DNA from: Pleodorina starrii
Lineage: Eukaryota > Chlorophyta > Chlorophyceae > Chlamydomonadales > Volvocaceae
DNA length: 64,000 nucleotides
Reading direction: 5' to 3'
Assembly: GCA_030267565.1 (NCBI GenBank)
Contig: BRXU01000011.1
Coordinates: 1,106,501 to 1,170,500, forward strand
In this document: piece after piece, positions 46,901 to 58,900 of the stretch
Position numbering within the stretch: position 1 is the stretch's first letter
Layout of the letters: each line of letters opens with the position of its first letter
Position numbers and translations under genes: made by a program
The notes under the pieces: model-generated
Database searches by the model: none
What the model saw: only the letters and a program-made list of their open reading frames with translations
What the model was told of the DNA's origin: nothing

Positions 46901-49900
46901 CAGCTTGGACTCCCCCGCGGTGCCGGACACGTAGCGCGGCGCGAAGTGGGCGGCGGGGCGGTAGCAGGCGCCGCTCCTGGAGCTGCGCTGCAGAGACTGC
47001 TCCGAGGTCCGCGCCGCGTCCTCCTCGTCGCCGCCGGATGCCGCATCATCGGACACCGCGGCCACGGTGGGCAGCGAGGATGGTTCCGGAGCCGAAGCCG
47101 CGGCCGCCGGCGCTGCCTCCGGGGCCTGCAAGACCGGCTCGGCCCGGGGCGCGGTGGGCAAAGGCAACGGTGGAGGGGCGTCGCGAAGCGACGCAGCGCG
47201 GTCCGCGCTCCCACTGCCGCGAGCGGATGCCGCCGCGGCAGCCACGGATGCGGCAACGTTTACTGCCGTGTGTCCATCAGCGGCGGCGGCAGCGGCAGGC
47301 GCGCCGTCGCTGCCAGAAGCCTTGGGAGAGGCCGGCCCGGCAGAGGCCGGCAGGGTCAAGGATACGGCGTTGGCGCTGGCGCGGTTTGAGTGCGGCGGCG
47401 GCGGCAGGTGTGGCGAGCCGAAGCCCTCCTCACCGCTGCCGCTGTCGTCGCCGTTGCTGCTGCCCGCGACTCGCCGAAACGCGGGAGGAGTGATCACCTT
47501 GATACCTCCCGCCGACGCTGCACTGGGCCGTACTTGGGTTCCTGCCGTTGCCGTCGCCGCCGGCGGTGCTGTTACTGGCGCCGCCGCCGCTGCGACTGTT
47601 GCCGGCGCCGCCGCGCCAGCGCCCGTATTTGGCGATGCCGCTTCGCGTACCACTTCGGCAACCGGTTTCGGAGCCGACGCCATTGCGCTGCGCTCGGTCT
47701 GCGCGGACACCTGCACTGACCCGGCGGAGTCCAAATATGCGGCAGCGGAAGCGGAGGCCATACCCGCGGAGGGCACGCCGGATGCGGCCCTGGTCGCCTG
47801 TACCGTTCCCGCTGCTGGGGCTTCCGCCACCGCCACCGCCCGCTGCTCGAAGCTGCGCGCCATAGCCTTGGCTCGAGTGTTGGGCCCCGCGCCGCCACCG
47901 CTGCTGGCGGCGCTGCCGCCATTGGTGGCCCGACCGGTCGTTGGCACGACCGGCGGACGCGCAGCGGCGCCGATGCGCAAGCTGTTCGTCGAGCGAAGCC
48001 CGGCATCGCCGCTGCTGACAGCCGAGCTGCCGGGCCCCGCGGCAGCGGCACCGAGGCTCCCGACGGATGGCAGCTTGGACCTGCCGGCCGGCAGCCAGGC
48101 GCGCACGCTGCGTCCGGCCTTGGATATCGTGGATGCGACGCTGGCGCGGCTGCCGGTCGACTCGCCGCCGAGGGAGCCCGTCGAGGACGCGACAGATTCA
48201 GCGTAGCTGCTCCGCATCGACAGCGACGGCCGGGGGAAGGAGTGGCGCTGGGCCAGCAGGCCCCCGAGCGACAGCGGCGGAACGCCGCCGTGCGACGACT
48301 CCCGGCGCGTGGCGCCGGGGCCCGGCTCCTGTTGCTGCTGCTCCGGCTCCTGCTCGGAGACCGACCCGAAGAGCAACACGCGGGACACGGACAGCGAGGG
48401 CCGGGGCGAGTGGGGCGCGGAGGGCAGGGCGGAGAACGTTCGTGACACGCGGCTGGGGCTGTCCAGGCTGGGTGGCGGCTTGGGGATCCTGGAGAGCCGC
48501 CGCGGCGGGGGCTCAACAGCCGCCACCGCTGCCGCTGCTGCTGCCACGGCCGACGCGCCCTGGAACACGCCTTCGAGGGGCGGCTCCGGCCTGCAAAGGG
48601 GGGAGCATGACGGATTCATCAAAAGTAATACGGAGCGTTTGGTGTGTGGTCAATAAGATTCGCAAGTGCCCACAGGTGGTAAAGTGTACGGTGTGACCGA
48701 CTGTCCGTCACATAGTTCCCACAAGCTTGCATGCCATGGACTTCCGCACACACACATACACACAGTCGCCCCCAACTATTCGCCCACCTTCCGGTGTCGG
48801 CCAGTGCTTCCATGGCCGCCAGCGGGAGAGGCGCCTCGGCCTCAGGGGCGGCACCGACCGACCGCCCAGCGACCCACGGGTCTGCAGACCGTCGCGTGTC
48901 ACCATCGCCGCCGCAGCCCTCTTCCGCCGCTCTGCACGGGAGCTCCTCCACAGCACCCGTCTCATCCGTTTCATAATCGCCACTGTCTTCTTCCGTCTCG
49001 TCGTCGTCCTCCGCGCCAAGCTCCAGTCCTGGCACGCCGCCGCCCTCGCTCCAGCCGCGCCCGCCTGCACCGCCGCGGCCCGTGTGCTCCTGGGCGAGCA
49101 GCAGGTACACCTCGCCCTCCCCCTCGCCCTCGCGGCCGTCGTGATCCGCCAACGGCACCAGGGCGGAGGTGGCAGTGAGCATCTGCAGCGTCGCAGACGA
49201 GGTGGCGTCGCAGTCCAGCCGCTCGTTGTCGACCGAATGGCCGTCCGTGTCGGCGCCATCGTCGGCCCCGTCAGCGGCAGCGGGTCTGGCAGCCTCCTCC
49301 GCAGCCGGCGCAACGGCGGCTGGGCTGACAGCATCCTCCGCAACGGGCTCAGCGGCAGCGGGGCTGGCAGCCTCCTCCACAGCCGGCTCAGCGGCAGTGG
49401 GGCTGACAGCCTCCTCCACAACGGGCTCAGCGGCGGCTGGGCTGACAGCCTCCTCCACAACGGGCTCAGCGGCGGCTGGGCTGACAGCATCCTCCGCAAC
49501 GGTCTCAGCGGCAGTGGGGCTGACAGCATCCTCCGCAACGGTCTCAGCGGCAGTGGGGCTGGCAGCCTCCTCCACAACGGGCTCAGCGGCGGCTGGGCTG
49601 ACAGCCTCCTCCACAACGGGCTCAGCGGCGGCTGGGCTGGCAGCATCCTCCGCAACGGGCTCAGCGGCGGCTGGGCTGGCAGCCTCCTCCACAGCCGGCG
49701 CAACGGCGGCTGGGCTGACAGCATCCTCCACAGCCGGCGCAACGGCGGCTGGGCTGACAGCATCCTCCGCAACGGGCTCAGCGGCAGCGGGGCTGGCAGC
49801 CTCCTCCGCAACGGGCTCAGCGGCGGCGGGGCTGGCAGCCTCCTCCACAGCCTGCGCAACGGCGGCTGGGCTGGCAGCCTCCTCCTCAGCCGGCTCAGCG

Positions 49901-52900
49901 GCAGTGGGGCTGACAGCATCCTCCGCAACGGGCTCAGCGGCGGCTGGGCTGGCAGCCTCCTCCACAGCCGGCTCAGCGGCAGTGGGGCTGACAGCCTCCT
50001 CCACAGCCGGCGCAACGGCGGCTGGGCTGGCAGCCTCCTCCACAGCCGGCGCAACGGCGGCTGGGCTGGCAGCCTCCTCCTCAGCCGGCTCAGCGGCAGT
50101 GGGGCTGACAGCCTCCTCCACAACGGGCTCAGCGGCAGCGGGGCTGGCAGCCTCCTCCACAGCCGGCGCAGCGGCAGTGGGGCTGAGAGCCTCCTCCACA
50201 ACGGGCTCAGCGGCGGCTGGGCTGGCAGCCTCCTCCACAGCCGGCGCAACGGCGGCTGGGCTGGCAGCCTCCTCCTCAGCCGGCTCAGCGGCAGTGGGGC
50301 TGACAGCATCCTCCGCAACGGGGTCAGCGGCGGCTGGGCTGGCAGCCTCCTCCACAGCCGGCTCAGCGGCAGTGGGGCTGACAGCCTCCTCCACAGCCGG
50401 CGCAACGGCGGCTGGGCTGGCAGCCTCCTCCACAGCCGGCGCAACGGCGGCTGGGCTGGCAGCCTCCTCCTCAGCCGGCTCAGCGGCAGTGGGGCTGACA
50501 GCCTCCTCCACAACGGGCTCAGCGGCAGTGGGGCTGACAGCCTCCTCCACAACGGGCTCAGCGGCAGCGGGGCTGGCAGCCTCCTCCACAGCCGGCTCAG
50601 CGGCAGTGGGGCTGACAGCCTCCTCCACAACGGGCTCAGCGGCGGCTGGGCTGGCAGCCTCCTCCACAGCCGGCTCAGCGGCAGTGGGGCTGACAGCCTC
50701 CTCCACAACGGGCTCAGCGGCAGCGGGGCTGGCAGCCTCCTCCACAGCCGGCTCAGCGGCAGTGGGGCTGACAGCATCCTCCGCAACGGGCTCAGCGGCA
50801 GCGGGGCTGACAGCATCCTCCGCAACGGGCTCAACGGCAGCGGGGCTGACAGCCTCCTCCACAACGGGCTCAGCGGCGGCTGGGCTGGCAGCATCCTCCA
50901 CAGCCGGCTCAGCGGCAGCGGGGCTGGCAGCCTCCTCCACAGCCGGCTCAGCGGCGGCTGGGCTGACAGTATCCTCCGCAACGGGCTCAGTGGCAGCGGG
51001 GCTGGCAGCCTCCTCCACAACGGGCTCAGCGGCGGCTGGGCTGGCAGCCTCCTCCACAGCCGGCTCAGCGGCAGTGGGGCTGACAGCCTCCTCCACAACG
51101 GGCTCAGCGGCAGCGGGGCTGGCAGCCTCCTCCGCAACGGGCTCAGCGGCGGCGGGGCTGGCAGCCTCCTCCACAGCCTGCGCAACGGCGGCTGGGCTGG
51201 CAGCCTCCTCCTCAGCCGGCTCAGCGGCAGTGGGGCTGACAGCATCCTCCGCAACGGGCTCAGCGGCGGCTGGGCTGGCAGCCTCCTCCACAGCCGGCTC
51301 AGCGGCAGTGGGGCTGACAGCCTCCTCCACAGCCGGCGCAACGGCGGCTGGGCTGGCAGCCTCCTCCACAGCCGGCGCAACGGCGGCTGGGCTGGCAGCC
51401 TCCTCCTCAGCCGGCTCAGCGGCAGTGGGGCTGACAGCCTCCTCCACAACGGGCTCAGCGGCAGCGGGGCTGGCAGCCTCCTCCACAGCCGGCGCAGCGG
51501 CAGTGGGGCTGAGAGCCTCCTCCACAACGGGCTCAGCGGCGGCTGGGCTGGCAGCCTCCTCCACAGCCGGCGCAACGGCGGCTGGGCTGGCAGCCTCCTC
51601 CTCAGCCGGCTCAGCGGCAGTGGGGCTGACAGCATCCTCCGCAACGGGGTCAGCGGCGGCTGGGCTGGCAGCCTCCTCCTCAGCCGGCTCAGCGGCAGTG
51701 GGGCTGACAGCCTCCTCCACAACGGGCTCAGCGGCAGTGGGGCTGACAGCCTCCTCCACAACGGGCTCAGCGGCAGCGGGGCTGGCAGCCTCCTCCACAG
51801 CCGGCTCAGCGGCAGTGGGGCTGACAGCCTCCTCCACAACGGGCTCAGCGGCGGCTGGGCTGGCAGCCTCCTCCACAGCCGGCTCAGCGGCAGTGGGGCT
51901 GACAGCCTCCTCCACAACGGGCTCAGCGGCAGCGGGGCTGGCAGCCTCCTCCACAGCCGGCTCAGCGGCAGTGGGGCTGACAGCATCCTCCGCAACGGGC
52001 TCAGCGGCAGCGGGGCTGACAGCATCCTCCGCAACGGGCTCAACGGCAGCGGGGCTGACAGCCTCCTCCACAACGGGCTCAGCGGCGGCTGGGCTGGCAG
52101 CATCCTCCACAGCCGGCTCAGCGGCAGCGGGGCTGGCAGCCTCCTCCACAGCCGGCTCAGCGGCGGCTGGGCTGACAGTATCCTCCGCAACGGGCTCAGT
52201 GGCAGCGGGGCTGAGAGCCTCCTCCACAACGGGCTCAGCGGCGGCTGGGCTGGCAGCCTCCTCCACAGCCGGCGCAACGGCGGCTGGGCTGGCAGCCTCC
52301 TCCTCAGCCGGCTCAGCGGCAGTGGGGCTGACAGCATCCTCCGCAACGGGGTCAGCGGCGGCTGGGCTGGCAGCCTCCTCCACAGCCGGCTCAGCGGCAG
52401 TGGGGCTGACAGCCTCCTCCACAGCCGGCGCAACGGCGGCTGGGCTGGCAGCCTCCTCCACAGCCGGCGCAACGGCGGCTGGGCTGGCAGCCTCCTCCTC
52501 AGCCGGCTCAGCGGCAGTGGGGCTGACAGCCTCCTCCACAACGGGCTCAGCGGCAGTGGGGCTGACAGCCTCCTCCACAACGGGCTCAGCGGCAGCGGGG
52601 CTGGCAGCCTCCTCCACAGCCGGCTCAGCGGCAGTGGGGCTGACAGCCTCCTCCACAACGGGCTCAGCGGCGGCTGGGCTGGCAGCCTCCTCCACAGCCG
52701 GCTCAGCGGCAGTGGGGCTGACAGCCTCCTCCACAACGGGCTCAGCGGCAGCGGGGCTGGCAGCCTCCTCCACAGCCGGCTCAGCGGCAGTGGGGCTGAC
52801 AGCATCCTCCGCAACGGGCTCAGCGGCAGCGGGGCTGACAGCATCCTCCGCAACGGGCTCAACGGCAGCGGGGCTGACAGCCTCCTCCACAACGGGCTCA

Positions 52901-55900
52901 GCGGCGGCTGGGCTGGCAGCATCCTCCACAGCCGGCTCAGCGGCAGCGGGGCTGGCAGCCTCCTCCACAGCCGGCTCAGCGGCGGCTGGGCTGACAGTAT
53001 CCTCCGCAACGGGCTCAGTGGCAGCGGGGCTGGCAGCCTCCTCCACAACGGGCTCAGCGGCGGCTGGGCTGACAGCCTCCTCCACAGCCGGCGCAACGGC
53101 GGCTGGGCTGGCAGCCTCCTCCACAGCCGGCGCAACGGCGGCTGGGCTGGCAGCCTCCTCCACAGCCGGCGCAACGGCGGCTGGGCTGGCAGCCTCCTCC
53201 TCAGCCGGCTCAGCGGCAGTGGGGCTGACAGCCTCCTCCACAACGGGCTCAGCGGCAGCGGGGCTGGCAGCCTCCTCCACAGCCGGCGCAGCGGCAGTGG
53301 GGCTGAGAGCCTCCTCCACAACGGGCTCAGCGGCGGCTGGGCTGGCAGCCTCCGCCACAGCCGGCGCAACGGCGGCTGGGCTGGCAGCCTCCTCCTCAGC
53401 CGGCTCAGCGGCAGTGGGGCTGACAGCATCCTCCGCAACGGGGTCAGCGGCGGCTGGGCTGGCAGCCTCCTCCTCAGCCGGCTCAGCGGCAGTGGGGCTG
53501 ACAGCCTCCTCCACAACGGGCTCAGCGGCAGTGGGGCTGACAGCCTCCTCCACAACGGGCTCAGCGGCAGCGGGGCTGGCAGCCTCCTCCACAGCCGGCT
53601 CAGCGGCAGTGGGGCTGACAGCCTCCTCCACAACGGGCTCAGCGGCGGCTGGGCTGGCAGCCTCCTCCACAGCCGGCTCAGCGGCAGTGGGGCTGACAGC
53701 CTCCTCCACAACGGGCTCAGCGGCAGCGGGGCTGGCAGCCTCCTCCACAGCCGGCTCAGCGGCAGTGGGGCTGACAGCATCCTCCGCAACGGGCTCAGCG
53801 GCAGCGGGGCTGACAGCATCCTCCGCAACGGGCTCAACGGCAGCGGGGCTGACAGCCTCCTCCACAACGGGCTCAGCGGCGGCTGGGCTGGCAGCATCCT
53901 CCACAGCCGGCTCAGCGGCAGCGGGGCTGGCAGCCTCCTCCACAGCCGGCTCAGCGGCGGCTGGGCTGACAGTATCCTCCGCAACGGGCTCAGTGGCAGC
54001 GGGGCTGGCAGCCTCCTCCACAACGGGCTCAGCGGCGGCTGGGCTGGCAGTATCCTCCACAGCCGGCTCAGCGGCAGCGGGGCTGGCAGCCTCCTCCACA
54101 GCCGGCTCAGCGGCGGCTGGGCTGACAGTATCCTCCGCAACGGGCTCAGTGGCAGCGGGGCTGGCAGCCTCCTCCACAACGGGCTCAGCGGCGGCTGGGC
54201 TGGCAGCCTCCTCCACAGCCGGCTCAGCGGCAGTGGGGCTGACAGCCTCCTCCACAACGGGCTCAGCGGCAGCGGGGCTGGCAGCCTCCTCCGCAACGGG
54301 CTCAGCGGCGGCGGGGCTGGCAGCCTCCTCCACAGCCTGCGCAACGGCGGCTGGGCTGGCAGCCTCCTCCTCAGCCGGCTCAGCGGCAGTGGGGCTGACA
54401 GCATCCTCCGCAACGGGCTCAGCGGCGGCTGGGCTGGCAGCCTCCTCCACAGCCGGCTCAGCGGCAGTGGGGCTGACAGCCTCCTCCACAGCCGGCGCAA
54501 CGGCGGCTGGGCTGGCAGCCTCCTCCACAGCCGGCGCAACGGCGGCTGGGCTGGCAGCCTCCTCCTCAGCCGGCTCAGCGGCAGTGGGGCTGACAGCCTC
54601 CTCCACAACGGGCTCAGCGGCAGCGGGGCTGGCAGCCTCCTCCACAGCCGGCGCAGCGGCAGTGGGGCTGAGAGCCTCCTCCACAACGGGCTCAGCGGCG
54701 GCTGGGCTGGCAGCCTCCTCCACAGCCGGCGCAACGGCGGCTGGGCTGGCAGCCTCCTCCTCAGCCGGCTCAGCGGCAGTGGGGCTGACAGCATCCTCCG
54801 CAACGGGCTCAGCGGCGGCTGGGCTGGCAGCCTCCTCCACAGCCGGCTCAGCGGCAGTGGGGCTGACAGCCTCCTCCACAGCCGGCGCAACGGCGGCTGG
54901 GCTGGCAGCCTCCTCCACAGCCGGCGCAACGGCGGCTGGGCTGGCAGCCTCCTCCTCAGCCGGCTCAGCGGCAGTGGGGCTGACAGCCTCCTCCACAACG
55001 GGCTCAGCGGCAGTGGGGCTGACAGCCTCCTCCACAACGGGCTCAGCGGCAGCGGGGCTGGCAGCCTCCTCCACAACGGGCTCAGCGGCGGCTGGGCTGG
55101 CAGCATCCTCCGCAACGGGCTCAGCGGCGGCTGGGCTGGCAGCCTCCTCCACAGCCGGCGCAACGGCGGCTGGGCTGACAGCATCCTCCACAGCCGGCGC
55201 AACGGCGGCTGGGCTGACAGCATCCTCCGCAACGGGCTCAGCGGCAGCGGGGCTGGCAGCCTCCTCCGCAACGGGCTCAGCGGCGGCGGGGCTGGCAGCC
55301 TCCTCCACAGCCTGCGCAACGGCGGCTGGGCTGGCAGCCTCCTCCTCAGCCGGCTCAGCGGCAGTGGGGCTGACAGCATCCTCCGCAACGGGCTCAGCGG
55401 CGGCTGGGCTGGCAGCCTCCTCCACAGCCGGCTCAGCGGCAGTGGGGCTGACAGCCTCCTCCACAGCCGGCGCAACGGCGGCTGGGCTGGCAGCCTCCTC
55501 CACAGCCGGCGCAACGGCGGCTGGGCTGGCAGCCTCCTCCTCAGCCGGCTCAGCGGCAGTGGGGCTGACAGCCTCCTCCACAACGGGCTCAGCGGCAGCG
55601 GGGCTGGCAGCCTCCTCCACAGCCGGCGCAGCGGCAGTGGGGCTGAGAGCCTCCTCCACAACGGGCTCAGCGGCGGCTGGGCTGGCAGCCTCCTCCACAG
55701 CCGGCGCAACGGCGGCTGGGCTGGCAGCCTCCTCCTCAGCCGGCTCAGCGGCAGTGGGGCTGACAGCATCCTCCGCAACGGGGTCAGCGGCGGCTGGGCT
55801 GGCAGCCTCCTCCACAGCCGGCTCAGCGGCAGTGGGGCTGACAGCCTCCTCCACAGCCGGCGCAACGGCGGCTGGGCTGGCAGCCTCCTCCACAGCCGGC

Positions 55901-58900
55901 GCAACGGCGGCTGGGCTGGCAGCCTCCTCCACAGCCGGCTCAGCGGCAGTGGGGCTGACAGCCTCCTCCACAACGGGCTCAGCGGCGGCTGGGCTGGCAG
56001 CCTCCTCCACAGCCGGCTCAGCGGCAGTGGGGCTGACAGCCTCCTCCACAACGGGCTCAGCGGCAGCGGGGCTGGCAGCCTCCTCCACAGCCGGCTCAGC
56101 GGCAGTGGGGCTGACAGCATCCTCCGCAACGGGCTCAGCGGCAGCGGGGCTGACAGCATCCTCCGCAACGGGCTCAACGGCAGCGGGGCTGACAGCCTCC
56201 TCCACAACGGGCTCAGCGGCGGCTGGGCTGGCAGCATCCTCCACAGCCGGCTCAGCGGCAGCGGGGCTGGCAGCCTCCTCCACAGCCGGCTCAGCGGCGG
56301 CTGGGCTGACAGTATCCTCCGCAACGGGCTCAGTGGCAGCGGGGCTGGCAGCCTCCTCCACAACGGGCTCAGCGGCGGCTGGGCTGGCAGCCTCCTCCAC
56401 AGCCGGCTCAGCGGCAGTGGGGCTGACAGCCTCCTCCACAACGGGCTCAGCGGCAGCGGGGCTGGCAGCCTCCTCCGCAACGGGCTCAGCGGCGGCGGGG
56501 CTGGCAGCCTCCTCCACAGCCTGCGCAACGGCGGCTGGGCTGGCAGCCTCCTCCTCAGCCGGCTCAGCGGCAGTGGGGCTGACAGCATCCTCCGCAACGG
56601 GCTCAGCGGCGGCTGGGCTGGCAGCCTCCTCCACAGCCGGCTCAGCGGCAGTGGGGCTGACAGCCTCCTCCACAGCCGGCGCAACGGCGGCTGGGCTGGC
56701 AGCCTCCTCCACAGCCGGCGCAACGGCGGCTGGGCTGGCAGCCTCCTCCTCAGCCGGCTCAGCGGCAGTGGGGCTGACAGCCTCCTCCACAACGGGCTCA
56801 GCGGCAGCGGGGCTGGCAGCCTCCTCCACAGCCGGCGCAGCGGCAGTGGGGCTGAGAGCCTCCTCCACAACGGGCTCAGCGGCGGCTGGGCTGGCAGCCT
56901 CCTCCACAGCCGGCGCAACGGCGGCTGGGCTGGCAGCCTCCTCCTCAGCCGGCTCAGCGGCAGTGGGGCTGACAGCATCCTCCGCAACGGGGTCAGCGGC
57001 GGCTGGGCTGGCAGCCTCCTCCACAGCCGGCTCAGCGGCAGTGGGGCTGACAGCCTCCTCCACAGCCGGCGCAACGGCGGCTGGGCTGGCAGCCTCCTCC
57101 ACAGCCGGCGCAACGGCGGCTGGGCTGGCAGCCTCCTCCTCAGCCGGCTCAGCGGCAGTGGGGCTGACAGCCTCCTCCACAACGGGCTCAGCGGCAGTGG
57201 GGCTGACAGCCTCCTCCACAACGGGCTCAGCGGCAGCGGGGCTGGCAGCCTCCTCCACAGCCGGCTCAGCGGCAGTGGGGCTGACAGCCTCCTCCACAAC
57301 GGGCTCAGCGGCGGCTGGGCTGGCAGCCTCCTCCACAGCCGGCTCAGCGGCAGTGGGGCTGACAGCCTCCTCCACAACGGGCTCAGCGGCAGCGGGGCTG
57401 GCAGCCTCCTCCACAGCCGGCTCAGCGGCAGTGGGGCTGACAGCATCCTCCGCAACGGGCTCAGCGGCAGCGGGGCTGACAGCATCCTCCGCAACGGGCT
57501 CAACGGCAGCGGGGCTGACAGCCTCCTCCACAACGGGCTCAGCGGCGGCTGGGCTGGCAGCATCCTCCACAGCCGGCTCAGCGGCAGCGGGGCTGGCAGC
57601 CTCCTCCACAGCCGGCTCAGCGGCGGCTGGGCTGACAGTATCCTCCGCAACGGGCTCAGTGGCAGCGGGGCTGGCAGCCTCCTCCACAACGGGCTCAGCG
57701 GCGGCTGGGCTGGCAGCCTCCTCCACAGCCGGCTCAGCGGCAGTGGGGCTGACAGCCTCCTCCACAACGGGCTCAGCGGCGGCTGGGCTGACAGCATCCT
57801 CCACAGCCGGCGCAACGGCGGCTGGGCTGGCAGCCTCCTCCACAGCCGGCGCAACGGCGGCTGGGCTGACAGCATCCTCCGCAACGGGCTCAGCGGCAGT
57901 GGGGCTGACAGCATCCTTCGCAACGGGCTCAGCGGCAGCGGGGCTGGCAGCCTCCTCCACAACGGGCTCAGCGGCAGCGGGGCTGGCAGCCTCCTCCACA
58001 GCCGGCTCAGCGGCAGTGGGGCTGGCAGCCTCCTCCACAACGGGCTCAACGGCGGCTGGGCTGGCAGCCTCCTCCACAGCCGGCGCAACGGCGGCTGGGC
58101 TGACAGCCTCCTCCACAACGGGCTCAGCGGCGGCTGGGCTGACAGCCTCCTCCACAGCCGGCTCAGCGGCAGTGGGGCTGGCAGCCTCCTCCACAACGGG
58201 CTCAGCGGCAGTGGGGCTGACAGCCTCCTCCACAACGGGCTCAGCGGCAGCGGGGCTGGCAGCCTCCTCCACAGCCGGCTCAGCGGCAGTGGGGCTGACA
58301 GCCTCCTCCACAACGGGCTCAGCGGCGGCTGGGCTGGCAGCCTCCTCCACAGCCGGCTCAGCGGCAGTGGGGCTGACAGCCTCCTCCACAACGGGCTCAG
58401 CGGCAGCGGGGCTGGCAGCCTCCTCCACAGCCGGCTCAGCGGCAGTGGGGCTGACAGCATCCTCCGCAACGGGCTCAGCGGCAGCGGGGCTGACAGCATC
58501 CTCCGCAACGGGCTCAACGGCAGCGGGGCTGACAGCCTCCTCCACAACGGGCTCAGCGGCGGCTGGGCTGGCAGCATCCTCCACAGCCGGCTCAGCGGCA
58601 GCGGGGCTGGCAGCCTCCTCCACAGCCGGCTCAGCGGCGGCTGGGCTGACAGTATCCTCCGCAACGGGCTCAGTGGCAGCGGGGCTGGCAGCCTCCTCCA
58701 CAACGGGCTCAGCGGCGGCTGGGCTGGCAGCCTCCTCCACAGCCGGCTCAGCGGCAGTGGGGCTGACAGCCTCCTCCACAACGGGCTCAGCGGCGGCTGG
58801 GCTGACAGCATCCTCCACAGCCGGCGCAACGGCGGCTGGGCTGGCAGCCTCCTCCACAGCCGGCGCAACGGCGGCTGGGCTGACAGCATCCTCCGCAACG

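Noticed and set aside
43919..48619. A separate gene starting at the ATG at 48619
   Set aside because: That ATG lies just upstream of a strong acceptor (ccccctttgcag) whose phase matches the donor at 48787, so the region is better read as the last exon of the giant gene.
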